Below are positions 17,249 through 26,546 of a stretch of DNA of 64,000 nucleotides, one piece after another. This DNA is from Georgenia sp. EYE_87. Its GTDB lineage: Bacteria; Actinomycetota; Actinomycetes; Actinomycetales; Actinomycetaceae. Under the pieces are notes generated by a model, which was given only the letters and a program-made list of their open reading frames with translations, had not been told where the DNA came from and ran no database searches. The stretch lies in NCBI RefSeq assembly GCF_023148685.1, contig NZ_JAHXNL010000012.1, positions 48,826-112,825 on the forward strand, written 5' to 3'. The first letter of the stretch is position 1; every line of letters starts with the position of its first letter. The translations under genes were made by a program, and so were the position numbers.

Positions 17249-17277
17249 ACATTACCCGAGCGCGAGGCGTGCTCCAA
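17249..17277 (-). promoter_or_regulatory. Promoter of the tRNA-Gln/tRNA-Glu unit
   Basis: On the minus strand, TTGGAG (17272-17277) and TAATGT (17249-17254) are separated by 17 bp. The start would be near 17242, leaving a leader of about 50 nt before tRNA-Gln. Confidence 0.6.
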
Positions 17278-17398
17278 ACCCGGAACGGCCTTCGTGACGG
17301 TAATCACGGCGGCTCGCCACCGGGTGGACGCGCCCGGTCGGCCGCCCTGCGGGTCCGATATGTTCGTCCGGCACACCGACTCTCCTGGGGAACCTCTG

Positions 17399-18019
17399 AT
17401 GCTTCGCACCACCCTCCGCCCCGCCCGCGTCCTCGCGGTCGCGGCGTCCGGCGCGCTCGCCGTCGCCACGCTCGCGGGCTGCTCCGGCGGGGGCGACGAG
17501 GACGGGACGGCCTCCCCCACGACGACCGCCCCGGCCACCGCGCCGGCCACCGCCGCCGCCGAGCCGGCCACCGTCACCTGGGACCACCCCGAGACGGACG
17601 GCTACGTGCTCTCGGAGGAGCCGCCCACCGACACCGTTGTCCAGCTGGAGAACACCGACCTGGCGTGCATCTACCAACTCACCCACGAGGTCATCCCCGA
17701 CGCCGGGATCGACGACTCGACCTACACCGACACCGCGATCGAGAACGCCACCTCGGCGCTCGGCGAGGTGGCGGAGACCGGGCGGGATGACTCCGCGATC
17801 CCCTCCGACGCCGGTGCGCTGGCGGCCCGCGAGGTCACCCTGAGCGCCAGGTCGGGTTCGCAGGAGCTCGACGTGAAGATGCTGCTGCGGGCCTCCTCCG
17901 CGGACCAGGTCCTGGTGGGGATCGTCCACATCTGCCCGACGGGGACCCTGGACGAGGCCGCCTGGGACGCCTTCGTCGCGGGCACCACCCTGCACGGCAC
18001 CACCGCGACCACCTTCTAG
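17399..18019 (+). CDS. Uncharacterised lipoprotein
   Basis: A 206-residue secreted lipoprotein with signal peptide ending in lipobox LAGC (Cys28), a short Gly/Thr/Pro/Ala-rich linker (about 29-57) and a globular part from about residue 58. Two Cys (in LACIYQL and in HICPTG) could form a disulphide. No family is recognised. The sequence GRDDSAIPSDAGALAAREV suggests a small extracellular alpha/beta domain, but this is a guess. It stands alone before a convergent-free gap. Confidence 0.7.
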   Translation: MLRTTLRPARVLAVAASGALAVATLAGCSGGGDEDGTASPTTTAPATAPATAAAEPATVTWDHPETDGYVLSEEPPTDTVVQLENTDLACIYQLTHEVIPDAGIDDSTYTDTAIENATSALGEVAETGRDDSAIPSDAGALAAREVTLSARSGSQELDVKMLLRASSADQVLVGIVHICPTGTLDEAAWDAFVAGTTLHGTTATTF

Positions 18020-18147
18020 CGCCCGCTCCTCCAGAACGCGGCTCATCGGCGTCCTCGCCCCCCAGGCCTCGTCCCGCCGGCCCGGTATCGGACAGGACAC
18101 CGCACCGACCGGTGTGGCGACCACGATTCGGTGGTTGGATTCACGGC

Positions 18148-18756
18148 ATGGACCCCGACGACGTCCGGCACGCCGCCCAGTGGTTCGCCACCGAGCTTCG
18201 CGCCCGTCCTGACGACGAGTTCGACTACGACCAGACCGCCCGCGGGCTGGACTGGTCCTGCTGGGACACGGCCGAGCACGTCCTGGACGACCTGCTGGCG
18301 TTCGCCCTCCAGGTGGCCGGCCGGGTCGAGGAGAGGTATCTGCCGATCGTCGGCAACGACGGCCGGTCGGACATCGTCCTGCGGGTGGACCGGGGCGCCG
18401 GCGTCGCCGGACTGGCCGCCAGCATCGAGGCCATGGCCGAGCTGCTCGCCGCGCAGGTGCAGGTGCGCCCGCACACCACCCGCGCGTGGCACCCGACCGG
18501 GGTCTCGGACCCGGGCGGGTTCGCCGCGATGGGGGTGTGCGAGATCGTCCTCCACGCCTGGGACGTGCTCAGCGCCCTCGACGACGAGGTCGCCGACCTG
18601 CCCGAGGACCTGTGCGAGGGCGTGCTCGTCCGTCTCTTCCCGGGCACGCCCGAGGTCGGGACGTTCCAGGACCGCCTGCTCTGGCAGACCGGCCGCGAGG
18701 AGCTCGCCGGCTACGGGCGCCTCTCGACGTGGCGCTGGGACCCGACGGTCCGCTGA
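18148..18756 (+). CDS. Mycothiol maleylpyruvate isomerase-like (DinB superfamily) protein
   Basis: A 202-residue protein. MDPDDVRHAAQWFATELRARPDDEFDYDQTARGLDWSCWDTAEHVLDDLLAFALQ resembles the N-terminal metal-binding bundle of maleylpyruvate isomerase/DinB proteins, with TAEHVLDDL as the usual His-bearing helix; the second motif is CEIVLHAWDVLSAL, with the HAWD His-Asp pair typical of MDMPI proteins. These enzymes usually use mycothiol. The substrate is unknown. Start taken at ATG 18148, where homology begins. Convergent with gltX. Confidence 0.8.
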   Translation: MDPDDVRHAAQWFATELRARPDDEFDYDQTARGLDWSCWDTAEHVLDDLLAFALQVAGRVEERYLPIVGNDGRSDIVLRVDRGAGVAGLAASIEAMAELLAAQVQVRPHTTRAWHPTGVSDPGGFAAMGVCEIVLHAWDVLSALDDEVADLPEDLCEGVLVRLFPGTPEVGTFQDRLLWQTGREELAGYGRLSTWRWDPTVR

Positions 18757-18798
18757 GCGGTGCGGCAGGCACGCCGTCGGGCATGCCCTCCGGCGTCG

Positions 18799-20325
18799 TC
18801 AGCCCGCGGCGGTCCCGAGCCGGGAGCGCAGGGAGCGCAGCCGCGCCAGGCTGGACTCGCGGCCCAGGAGCTCCATCGACTCGAACAGCGGCGGGGAGAC
18901 CCGGCGGCCGGTGACGGCGGTGCGCAGCGGGCCGAAGGCGAACTTGGGCTTGATGCCCATCCCGTCCACGATCGCCGCGCGCAGGGCGGCCTCCACCGGC
19001 TCGGTCGCGAACTCGGTCAGGGGCTCCAGCGCCGCCACGGCGGCGTCGAGCACGTCCGCCGCCTCGGGGCGCAGCGCCTTGAGCGCGTCCTCCTCGACCA
19101 CGAGCTCGCCGTCGGAGCGGAACAGGAAACCGAGCATGCCCACGACCTCGCCGAGCAGGGTCATGCGCTCCTGGACGAGGGGCGCGGCGCGCACCAGCAG
19201 CTCCTGCTCGCGCTGCCCGAGCTCGTCGTAGGAGGCCGCGGGCACGAGACCGGCGGCGTGCAGGTAGGGCACGAGACGCCCACGGAAGTCCTCGGCGGCG
19301 AGCATGCGCACGTGGGTCGCGTTGATCGCCTCGGCCTTCTTGAGGTCGAACCTCGCCGGGTTGGGGTTGACGTCGGCCACGTCGAACGCGGCGACCATCT
19401 CCTCCTTGGAGAAGATGTCGTTGTCCGCGGAGATGCCCCAGCCCAGCAGGGCGAGGTAGTTGAGCAGGCCCTCCGGGGTGAAGCCGCGCTCGCGGTGGAG
19501 GAAGAGGTTGGACTCGGGGTCGCGCTTGGAGAGCTTGCGGTTGCCCTCCCCCATCACGTACGGCAGGTGCCCGAAGACGGGCATGACGTCCGCGACGCCG
19601 AGGTCGAGGAGAGCCTGGTAGAGCACCACCTGGCGCGGCGTCGAGGAGAGCAGGTCCTCCCCGCGGAGGACGTGCGTGATCTTCATCAGCGCGTCGTCGA
19701 CCGGGTTGGTCAGGGTGTAGAGCGGGAAGCCGTTGGCGCGGACGATGACGAAGTCCGGGATGGAGCCGGCCCTGAACGTCACCTCGCCGCGGACGACGTC
19801 GGTGAAGGTGACGTCCGTCTCGGGCATGCGGACCCTGAGCACGGGCGCGCGCCCCTCGGCGCGGAAGGCGGCCTTCTGCTCGTCCGTGAGGTCGCGGTCG
19901 AAGCCGTCGTAGCCGAGCTTGGGGTCGCGGCCCGCGGCCCGGTGCCGCGCCTCGATCTCCTCCGGCGTGGAGTACGACTCGTAGGCGTAGCCGGCGTCGA
20001 GCAGCTTCTGCGCCACGTCGCGGTAGACGTCCATGCGCTCGGACTGCCGGTAGGGGCCGTACGGGCCTCCCACCTCCACGCCCTCGTCCCACTCCAGGCC
20101 GAGCCAGCGCAGCGCCTCGAGGATCTGCTGGTAGCTCTCCTCGGAGTCGCGCTCCGGGTCGGTGTCCTCGATGCGGAACACGAACGTGCCGCCCACGTGA
20201 CGGGCCTGCGCCCAGTTGAACAGGGCGGTGCGGATCAGCCCCACGTGCGGGGTACCGGTGGGCGAGGGGCAGAAGCGCACCCGGACGGCGGAGCCCGTCG
20301 GGGCGGTGGCGAGGTTCTCGGTCAT
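18799..20325 (-). CDS. gltX: Glutamate--tRNA ligase
   Basis: A 508-residue class I aminoacyl-tRNA synthetase that attaches Glu to tRNA-Glu, and probably to tRNA-Gln as a non-discriminating enzyme. The HIGH-type motif is [20 protein letters not shown] and the KMSKS-type motif is [32 protein letters not shown] is characteristic of GluRS, and a C-terminal anticodon-binding domain follows from about residue 330. ATG 20325 chosen; upstream in-frame sequence is Arg/Gly-rich and unlike the family. It lies near two tRNA-Glu genes and one tRNA-Gln. Confidence 0.96.
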   Translation of the reverse strand: MTENLATAPTGSAVRVRFCPSPTGTPHVGLIRTALFNWAQARHVGGTFVFRIEDTDPERDSEESYQQILEALRWLGLEWDEGVEVGGPYGPYRQSERMDVYRDVAQKLLDAGYAYESYSTPEEIEARHRAAGRDPKLGYDGFDRDLTDEQKAAFRAEGRAPVLRVRMPETDVTFTDVVRGEVTFRAGSIPDFVIVRANGFPLYTLTNPVDDALMKITHVLRGEDLLSSTPRQVVLYQALLDLGVADVMPVFGHLPYVMGEGNRKLSKRDPESNLFLHRERGFTPEGLLNYLALLGWGISADNDIFSKEEMVAAFDVADVNPNPARFDLKKAEAINATHVRMLAAEDFRGRLVPYLHAAGLVPAASYDELGQREQELLVRAAPLVQERMTLLGEVVGMLGFLFRSDGELVVEEDALKALRPEAADVLDAAVAALEPLTEFATEPVEAALRAAIVDGMGIKPKFAFGPLRTAVTGRRVSPPLFESMELLGRESSLARLRSLRSRLGTAAG

Positions 20326-20464
20326 GATGGCCCCAGCGTAGCCGCGCGCCCCGCGGCGGCCGGGCCCGGCCGCCGCGGACGGCGCCCGCCCACCGGCCCG
20401 CCCCGGCGGACGTGGGCGGTGCCGGGTAGCGTCGTCGGGCAGAACCCGACGAGAGGCGACAGCG

Positions 20465-21631
20465 GTGCAGAACTTCGACGAGATCACCATCGACCAGCTG
20501 CGGGCGGCGGGCGGGACGAAGTGGACCCGCTTCCCGGACTGCATCGGCGCGTTCGTCGCCGAGATGGACTTCGGCGTCCCGCCCGTCGTCCAGGACGTCG
20601 TGCGCGCCGCGGCGGACGCGGGCGCGCTGGGCTACCTCCCCGGGGCCGAGCGGCGCGCCGCCCGCCAGGCCACCGCCGACTGGCTGCTGCGCACCACCGG
20701 CTGGCGGGTGCCCGCCGAGCGCGTGCACCTCCTGCCCGACGTCCTCTCCGTCATGCGGGAGACCATCCGCCGCTTCACCGCGCCCGGCTCGGCGGTCATC
20801 GTGCCGACGCCCGCCTACATGCCGTTCCTCACCGTGGCGCCGGCGGCGGACCGCGAGGTGATCGAGGTCCCGAGCCTGGTCGACGAGGACGGCCGCTACT
20901 CCCTCGACCTCGCCGGCATCGACGCCGCGTTCGCCGCGGGCGCCGGGCTGCTCGTGCTGTGCAACCCCTGGAACCCGGTGGGCCGCGTGCTGACCCGGGA
21001 CGAGCTGCTCGCCGTCGCCGAGGTGGTCGAGCGCCACGGCGGCCGGGTGTTCGCCGACGAGATCCACGCCCCGATCCTGCTCGACGACGTCGAGCACGTC
21101 CCGTACGCCTCCCTCGACGAGCGCACCGCGGGCCACACGGTCACCGCCGTCGCGGCGTCGAAGGGCTGGAACGTCCCCGGGCTCAAGTGCGGCCAGATGA
21201 TCCTCTCCAACGACGCCGACGCGGCCGCCTTCGCGCCCTACGCCGACGACGTCTCGGACGCCGTCGGACTGCTCGGCGCCCGCGCCGCGACCGCCGTCTA
21301 CACGGACGACGGCGGCTGGCTCGGGGAGGTCGTCGAGTATGTGCGGGGCAACCGCGACCTGCTGGCGCAGCTCGTCGCCGAACACCTTCCGGGAGCCGTG
21401 CTCACCCGCACGGAGGGCACCTACATCGCCTGGCTGGACTGCCGCGGCCTGGCGATCGAGGGCTCGGCGGCGGCGTTCTTCCGACGTGAGGCGCAGGTGG
21501 CCCTGACCGACGGGATCGCGTGCGGGCAGGCCGGCGAGGGGTTCGTGCGCATCATCATGGCGACGCCGCGCCCGATCCTGCGCCGGGCGGTCGAGCAGAT
21601 GGGCGAGGCGCTGGCACGCGTCAGGGTCTGA
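20465..21631 (+). CDS. MalY/PatB-family C-S lyase (cystathionine beta-lyase type)
   Basis: A 388-residue fold-type I PLP enzyme. Diagnostic features are [17 protein letters not shown] (family N-terminus), [17 protein letters not shown] (near 165), FADEIHAPI and the PLP lysine K233 in [15 protein letters not shown]. Members cleave C-S bonds of cystathionine or cysteine conjugates, giving pyruvate, ammonia and a thiol. Together with the other PLP enzyme at 5195-6370 it covers part of sulfur amino-acid metabolism. GTG start; divergent from gltX with 139 bp between. Confidence 0.9.
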   Translation: MQNFDEITIDQLRAAGGTKWTRFPDCIGAFVAEMDFGVPPVVQDVVRAAADAGALGYLPGAERRAARQATADWLLRTTGWRVPAERVHLLPDVLSVMRETIRRFTAPGSAVIVPTPAYMPFLTVAPAADREVIEVPSLVDEDGRYSLDLAGIDAAFAAGAGLLVLCNPWNPVGRVLTRDELLAVAEVVERHGGRVFADEIHAPILLDDVEHVPYASLDERTAGHTVTAVAASKGWNVPGLKCGQMILSNDADAAAFAPYADDVSDAVGLLGARAATAVYTDDGGWLGEVVEYVRGNRDLLAQLVAEHLPGAVLTRTEGTYIAWLDCRGLAIEGSAAAFFRREAQVALTDGIACGQAGEGFVRIIMATPRPILRRAVEQMGEALARVRV

Positions 21632-21654
21632 CGGTCCCGCGCTCGTCGCGCGGC

Positions 21655-22428
21655 TCAGTCCCGGCGCACCACGGGGTTGGAGAAGGACCCGATGCCCTCG
21701 ATCTCGACCTCGACGCGCTGGCCGACGTCGATCGGTCCCACCCCGGCCGGGGTGCCGGTGAGGATGACGTCGCCCGGGAGCAGGGTGAAGATCGACGAGA
21801 CGTAGGCGATCAGCTCGGGCACCTTGTGGACGAGCTGGGAGGTGCGGCCGTCCTGGCGCACCTCGCCGTCGACGCGGGCGCGCACTGCCACGTCGGAGAC
21901 GTCGAGGTCCAGGGCGATGTACGGGCCCATCGGGCAGGAGGTGTCGAACCCCTTCGCCCGGGTCCACTGCCCGTCGGTGGCCTGGACGTCGCGGGCGGTG
22001 ACGTCGTTGGCGGCCGTGTACCCGAAGATGACGTCGTTCGCCTTCTCCGCCGGCACGAACTTGCACAGGCGCGAGATGACGACGGCGAGCTCGGCCTCGT
22101 GGTGGACGTTCTGGCTGTAGGCCGGCAGCACGATCGGGTCGTCCGGCCCGATGACCGACGTGTTCGGCTTGAGGAACACCAGGGGCTCCGCCGGGACCTC
22201 GTTGCCCATCTCCGCGGCGTGGTCGGCGTAGTTCCGGCCGATGCCGATGACCTTCGAGCGCGGGATCACCGGGGAGAGCAGCCGGACGTCGTCGAGCGGG
22301 ACGCGCCTGCCGGTGGTGTCCAGATCCCCGTAGATCGGGTCGCCCCGCAGGACCACGAGCTCGTCGGTCTCCTCGTCGAGGATGCCGTAGTGCGGGTTCT
22401 CTCCCGTGGTGAACCGTGCGATGCGCAT
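21655..22428 (-). CDS. Fumarylacetoacetate hydrolase family protein
   Basis: A 257-residue FAH-fold enzyme: MRIARFTTGENPHYGILDE, then GIGRNYADHAAEMGNEVPAEPLVFLKPNTSVIGPDDPI and HHEAELAVVISR, which carries the acidic metal ligands, and DVILTGTPAGVGPIDVGQ. Such enzymes hydrolyse or decarboxylate/isomerise 2-oxo acids such as acylpyruvates. In actinobacteria this gene is commonly near gltX. The ATG is preceded at 7 nt by TAGGGT (22436-22441), so likely leaderless. Substrate not determined. Confidence 0.93.
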   Translation of the reverse strand: MRIARFTTGENPHYGILDEETDELVVLRGDPIYGDLDTTGRRVPLDDVRLLSPVIPRSKVIGIGRNYADHAAEMGNEVPAEPLVFLKPNTSVIGPDDPIVLPAYSQNVHHEAELAVVISRLCKFVPAEKANDVIFGYTAANDVTARDVQATDGQWTRAKGFDTSCPMGPYIALDLDVSDVAVRARVDGEVRQDGRTSQLVHKVPELIAYVSSIFTLLPGDVILTGTPAGVGPIDVGQRVEVEIEGIGSFSNPVVRRD

Positions 22429-22470
22429 GGGCCCCACCCTAGTGCTGCGCGACCTCCTACCCTGGTGGGC

Positions 22471-23481
22471 GTGCTCGCACCGACCGCTCCCCCGCGCGCC
22501 CTCGCGCCGGCCGAGTGGACGGCCCGGGCGTCCGCGCACGCCGCCCGGGCGGACGCGCTCACCGCCGCCCGGCGCGAGCGCCGGTCCCGGCACGAGAAGC
22601 ACCCCGTCGAGGACTTCCTCTTCGAGTACTACCCCGTCCGACCGGCCCAGCTCGCCCGCTGGCACCCGGGCGTCGGCGTCGCCCTCCTGGCCGACGACGA
22701 CCCCGACGTCCGCGTGGCCCTCGCCGTGCGGTCGGAATGGCGCTGGCACACCACGCGCCTCGGCGACGACGGCGCGGGCGACGACGGCGCCGCCCGAGCC
22801 GAGCAGCCCGACGACGGCGCGGCCGCTCCCGGAGCCGACGGCTCGCGAGCCGTCGTCCTCGACGTCGGGGCCTTCCTCTCGGACCGGGGCGAGGGGGTGC
22901 GGTGGCTGGACGAGCTGCTGCGGCGGACCGCGGCGCGGCCCGCGCACCTGGGGTGCCTGGGGCTGCACGAGTGGGCGATGGTCTACCGGCAGCGCGAGCA
23001 CCGTCACCCGCTGCCGCTCCGCCTCGGCCAGGCGGGCACGGACGCGGTGGTCGAGGCGCACCCGGTCCGCTGCTCGCACTTCGACGCGTTCCGGTTCTTC
23101 ACCCCGGCCGCCCGCCCGCTGAACCGCCTGCAGCCTGAGCGCGCCACCCAGCCCGACCTCGAGCAGCCCGGGTGCCTGCACGCGAACATGGATCTGCTCA
23201 AGGCGGCGCTGAAGCTCGGTCCGGCGTGCCCCGGCGAGCTGCTGCTCGACTGTTTCGAGCTGGCCCGGGACATCCGGGTCCTGGACATGCGCGCCTCCCC
23301 CTACGACGTCACCTCCCTCGGTCACGCCCCGGTGGCGATCGAGACCCCCGGCGGACGCGCCGAGTACGTCGCCCGGCAGCGGGAGTTCGCCGAGCGTGCC
23401 GCGCCCCTCCGCGCCCGGCTGCTCGAGGTGACGAGCACGCTCCTCGCCGCGGCCCCGCCCCCTCGCGGTGGGACGTCATGA
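22471..23481 (+). CDS. Conserved actinobacterial protein, often annotated 3-methyladenine DNA glycosylase
   Basis: A 336-residue protein. Strong family blocks are KHPVEDFLFEYYPVRPAQLARWHPG, HLGCLGLHEWAMVYR, RCSHFDAFRFFTPAARPLN and QPGCLHANMDLLKAALKLGP. I recall this family carrying the 3-methyladenine glycosylase name in actinobacterial genomes, but I see no helix-hairpin-helix or Aag-type motif, so the name may be unsound. Conserved His, Cys, Asp and Glu suggest a metal enzyme (inference). A low-complexity Asp/Ala/Gly insertion lies at about residues 100-127. GTG 22471 is 7 nt after TACCCT (22458-22463), so leaderless. Confidence 0.75.
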   Translation: MLAPTAPPRALAPAEWTARASAHAARADALTAARRERRSRHEKHPVEDFLFEYYPVRPAQLARWHPGVGVALLADDDPDVRVALAVRSEWRWHTTRLGDDGAGDDGAARAEQPDDGAAAPGADGSRAVVLDVGAFLSDRGEGVRWLDELLRRTAARPAHLGCLGLHEWAMVYRQREHRHPLPLRLGQAGTDAVVEAHPVRCSHFDAFRFFTPAARPLNRLQPERATQPDLEQPGCLHANMDLLKAALKLGPACPGELLLDCFELARDIRVLDMRASPYDVTSLGHAPVAIETPGGRAEYVARQREFAERAAPLRARLLEVTSTLLAAAPPPRGGTS

Positions 23482-23528
23482 GCTCGGTGAGACGTCACTC
23501 GCTCAGCGAGGTGTCCAGCGAGGGGTGC

Positions 23529-24341
23529 TCATGGCGCGCCGAGCTGTCCGCGCAGCCAGTCGCGCAGCAGATCGAGGAAGTCGTCCGCGCGCTCCATGGA
23601 CGGCAGGTGGGCGACGTCGGGCCAGACGACGGGACGGGCGTCGGGGATCCCCGCGGTCACGCGGCTCGCCGCGTCGTGGATGGCGTCGAGGTCCAGCGCC
23701 CCGACGAGCACCATGGTGGGCACCGTGACCTCATCGAGCCGGTCGAGCGCCGGCGGGTCCAGCTCGCGCTCCTCGATCTCGCCCCAGCGGGCCGTGATCT
23801 CGAGGGCCAGCCGCTGCATGTCGCGCACCCGTGCCCGGACGCCCGGCTCGACGTCGGAGGCGTCCCGGTGGGGACCGTCGACCCACCACGCGAGGTTCGC
23901 CTCGACCGCGGCAGCCAGGTCCTCGTCGGCCAGCGCGGTCCGCTCGACCTCGACGAACGCCCGCAGGTCCGCCGTGGCGTCGGCGATGAGCGATCCGCCG
24001 GGCGCGCTGAGCAGCAGGGAGGCCACGAGGGCGGGCCGGGCGAGCGTGACCTCGACAGCCACACCCGCACCGAACGAGGCGCCGACGAGGTGGCACCGGG
24101 TGATGTGGAGGTCGTCGAGTGCGCCGATCACGTCCTCGACGGGGCTGAGCGCTGCGTGCGGGCGCGAGGTGGACCCACCGAACCCGCGTAGGTCCAGGCG
24201 CACGGCGTCGCGTTCGGCGGTCAGCGCCGCCCATTGCTGGTCCCACATGCGCCGATCGGCGATGCCGGCGTGGAGGAGCACCACCGGCACGTCCGAGGGC
24301 GGGCCGGCGCGGTCGTAGGCGATCCCGGCAGCGGTGAGCAC
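23529..24341 (-). CDS. Alpha/beta hydrolase
   Basis: A 270-residue serine hydrolase of unknown substrate. The oxyanion segment is VVLLHAGIADRRMWDQQW, the nucleophile elbow is GASFGAG, the acid is probably the Asp in VGALDLDAIHD, and the His is in DVAHLPSMERADDF near the C-terminus, the complete triad. The GTG at 24341 has GGAAGG 8 nt upstream and gives the family-like N-terminus VLTAAGIAYDRAG; a GTG at 24377 would add 12 residues. Convergent with the preceding gene. Confidence 0.87.
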   Translation of the reverse strand: MLTAAGIAYDRAGPPSDVPVVLLHAGIADRRMWDQQWAALTAERDAVRLDLRGFGGSTSRPHAALSPVEDVIGALDDLHITRCHLVGASFGAGVAVEVTLARPALVASLLLSAPGGSLIADATADLRAFVEVERTALADEDLAAAVEANLAWWVDGPHRDASDVEPGVRARVRDMQRLALEITARWGEIEERELDPPALDRLDEVTVPTMVLVGALDLDAIHDAASRVTAGIPDARPVVWPDVAHLPSMERADDFLDLLRDWLRGQLGAP

Positions 24342-24592
24342 AGGTCGAGCCTTCCAGGAAGAGCCCTCGGCCGACACAGCAGACCAGTGGGGTCAGCGAA
24401 TGATCTCTCACCCGCTTGCTCGGGGCGCGACCACCTGACATCTCACACGCCTGCCGGGGCGAGCAGGCACGGGAACCCGCCGTGCGGGCACCGGCATCGT
24501 GACCGATTCGCGGCCGACGAGATCTGGGCGCCGCCACGTCACCGGCGTACCCTCCTGTGCTACCCGGGGGGATCCCCTGATCGGAGAGTGCG

Positions 24593-25141
24593 ATGAAGCG
24601 TCTCTTGCGTGTGGTGCTGATGCTGGTTCTCGGTCTCGTGCTCGTCGGCCCGGTGTCCTCCGCGCAGGCCGCCGGCCCGTACTGCGGGATCCGCTGGGGC
24701 TCGCTCGCCAAGAGCGTGCCGACGATGTCCATGGACGCCACGCTGACGAACGTGCGCACCGGCCGGCACGCGTGCTTCGACCGGATGGTGCTCGACGTGC
24801 GCGGCGACGTGCGGGGGTACGACGTCCGCTACGTCAGCCAGGTCTACCAGGAGGGCTCGGGCTTCGTGGTGCCGCTGCGCGGCGGGGCCAAGCTCAACGT
24901 GGTCGCGCGGGTCCCGGCATACGACGACGCGGGCCGCGCCACCTACCGCCCGGCGAACCCCCGCGAGCTGCGCAACGTCACCGGCTACCGCACCTTCCGG
25001 CAGCTGGCGTGGGCAGGGACCTTCGAGGGGCAGACCACGATCGGCCTCGGCGTCCGCGCCCGGCTGCCGTTCCGGGTGTTCGTCCTCGACGGCCCGGGCA
25101 CCGGCTCGCGCCTCGTGATCGACGTCGCCCACCGCTGGTAG
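24593..25141 (+). CDS. Secreted AMIN-like domain protein
   Basis: A 182-residue exported protein: signal peptide MKRLLRVVLMLVLGLVLVGPVSSAQA (about 26 residues), then an AMIN-like beta domain. CFDRMVLDVRG, GYDVRYVSQVYQEGSG, AGTFEGQTTIGLGVRARLPFRVFVLDG and SRLVIDVAHRW align segment by segment with the lipoprotein at 7433-8125, so the two are paralogues. Two Cys (in PYCGIRWG and HACFDR) may form a disulphide. The role is unknown; cell-wall binding is plausible for the fold. ATG follows GGAGAG. Confidence 0.8.
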   Translation: MKRLLRVVLMLVLGLVLVGPVSSAQAAGPYCGIRWGSLAKSVPTMSMDATLTNVRTGRHACFDRMVLDVRGDVRGYDVRYVSQVYQEGSGFVVPLRGGAKLNVVARVPAYDDAGRATYRPANPRELRNVTGYRTFRQLAWAGTFEGQTTIGLGVRARLPFRVFVLDGPGTGSRLVIDVAHRW

Positions 25142-25214
25142 ACCGAGGCAGGGGCTACCCCGGGCGGCGCCCCCGGACACCTTCCGGTCACCGCCCGTGG
25201 TTAACCTGCACGCC

Positions 25215-26546
25215 GTGACCTCAGCACCCCTCGCCCGCCGCCTGGACCTGCGCGACGCGGTCGTCATCGGCGCCTCGTCGATGATCGGCGCCGGCGTCTT
25301 CGCCGTGTTCGCGCCCGCGTCCCGGGCGGCCGGCCCGTGGCTGCTGGCCGGCCTGGCCGTCGCCGTCGTCGTCGCACTGTGCAACGCCACGTCGACGGCG
25401 CAGCTCGCTGCCACGTACCCCACCTCGGGCGGTGCCTACGTCTACGGCCGGGAGCGGCTGGGACCGTGGTCGGGCTTCTCCGCCGGGTGGTCCTTCGTGA
25501 TCGGCAAGACCGCCTCGTGCGCGGCGATGGCGACGACGTTCGCGGCCTACACCGTCCCGGGGCCGTGGCAGCGCCCGGTCGCGGCCGCCGCCGTGGTGGC
25601 GCTGACCGCGGTGAGCTGGCGTGGCGTCACGCGCACGGCCGGGCTGGCCCGGGTCATCCTTGCGGTGGTGCTCGTGGCGATCGCGCTCGCGCTCGCGGGC
25701 GCGTGGCTCGGCGGCGCGACGGGGCCGCTGCTCGAGGGCGGCGCCGGCCCCGGCGCCGCCGGGACCCCGGGCGGCGGCGGCGGGACGACGGCGCCCGGCG
25801 CGCCCTCCGCCGTCGGCCCGCTCGACGTCCTCCAGTCCGCCGGCCTGATCTTCTTCGCCCTCGCCGGCTACGCCCGCATCGCCACCCTCGGCGAGGAGGT
25901 CCGCGAGCCGCGCGCCACCATCCCGCGGGCCATCGTCGCGACCCTCCTCGGCGTCGCCACCCTTTACGCCGTGGTGGCCGTGACGGTGCTGAGCGTCCTC
26001 GGGCCCGAGGGCCTCGCCCGCTCCGGCGCCCCGCTGGCCGACGCCGTCGCGGCCGGCTCCTGGGACTGGGCCGTGCCCGTGGTCCGGGTGGGGGCGGCCG
26101 CCGCCTCGCTCGGCGCGCTGCTGGCGCTGCTCGCCGGGGTGGGGCGCACCACCCTGGCGATGGCCCGGAACCACGATCTCCCCGGAGTCCTGGCCGCCGT
26201 GCACCCGCGCTTCCACGTCCCGCACCGCGCCGAGGCGGCGGTCGCCGCCGTCGTGGTGGTCGCCGTACTGGTGGCGGACCTGCGCGAGCTCATCGGGTTC
26301 AGCTCCGTCGGCGTGCTGCTGTACTACGCCGTCGCCAACCTCTCGGCGTTCACCCAGGGCCCGGACCACCGGCTCTACCCGCGGTGGGTGCAGGTGCTCG
26401 GCGCCGTCGGCTGCGTGGCCCTGGTGCTGACCCTGCCGGCCGCCTCGCTGGCCGCCGCGCTGGGGGTGCTGGCCGTGGGGCTCGGGTACCGGCTGGTGCG
26501 CCGCCCGGGCAGGGCCGCGCCCGCTGGTCCTACGCTCGACGGGTGA
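25215..26546 (+). CDS. APC-family amino acid permease
   Basis: A 443-residue cytoplasmic-membrane transporter of the amino acid-polyamine-organocation superfamily with about 12 hydrophobic segments. The first helix carries the substrate-binding GASSMIGAGVFAVF (GxGIF-type) and SGGAYVYGRERLG is the second family motif; the sixth helix region reads FFALAGYARIATLGEEVREPRATIPRAI. An extracellular Gly/Pro/Ala-rich loop lies at about residues 180-200. GTG 25215 is 7 nt past TAACCT (25202-25207). Its stop overlaps the next start (GTGA). Substrate not predictable. Confidence 0.88.
   Translation: MTSAPLARRLDLRDAVVIGASSMIGAGVFAVFAPASRAAGPWLLAGLAVAVVVALCNATSTAQLAATYPTSGGAYVYGRERLGPWSGFSAGWSFVIGKTASCAAMATTFAAYTVPGPWQRPVAAAAVVALTAVSWRGVTRTAGLARVILAVVLVAIALALAGAWLGGATGPLLEGGAGPGAAGTPGGGGGTTAPGAPSAVGPLDVLQSAGLIFFALAGYARIATLGEEVREPRATIPRAIVATLLGVATLYAVVAVTVLSVLGPEGLARSGAPLADAVAAGSWDWAVPVVRVGAAAASLGALLALLAGVGRTTLAMARNHDLPGVLAAVHPRFHVPHRAEAAVAAVVVVAVLVADLRELIGFSSVGVLLYYAVANLSAFTQGPDHRLYPRWVQVLGAVGCVALVLTLPAASLAAALGVLAVGLGYRLVRRPGRAAPAGPTLDG

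Noticed and set aside
18569..22066. A 1165-codon open frame on the minus strand
   Set aside because: It is Arg/Ala/Gly-rich with no family resemblance and overlaps gltX and the MalY-type lyase, which have clear motifs.
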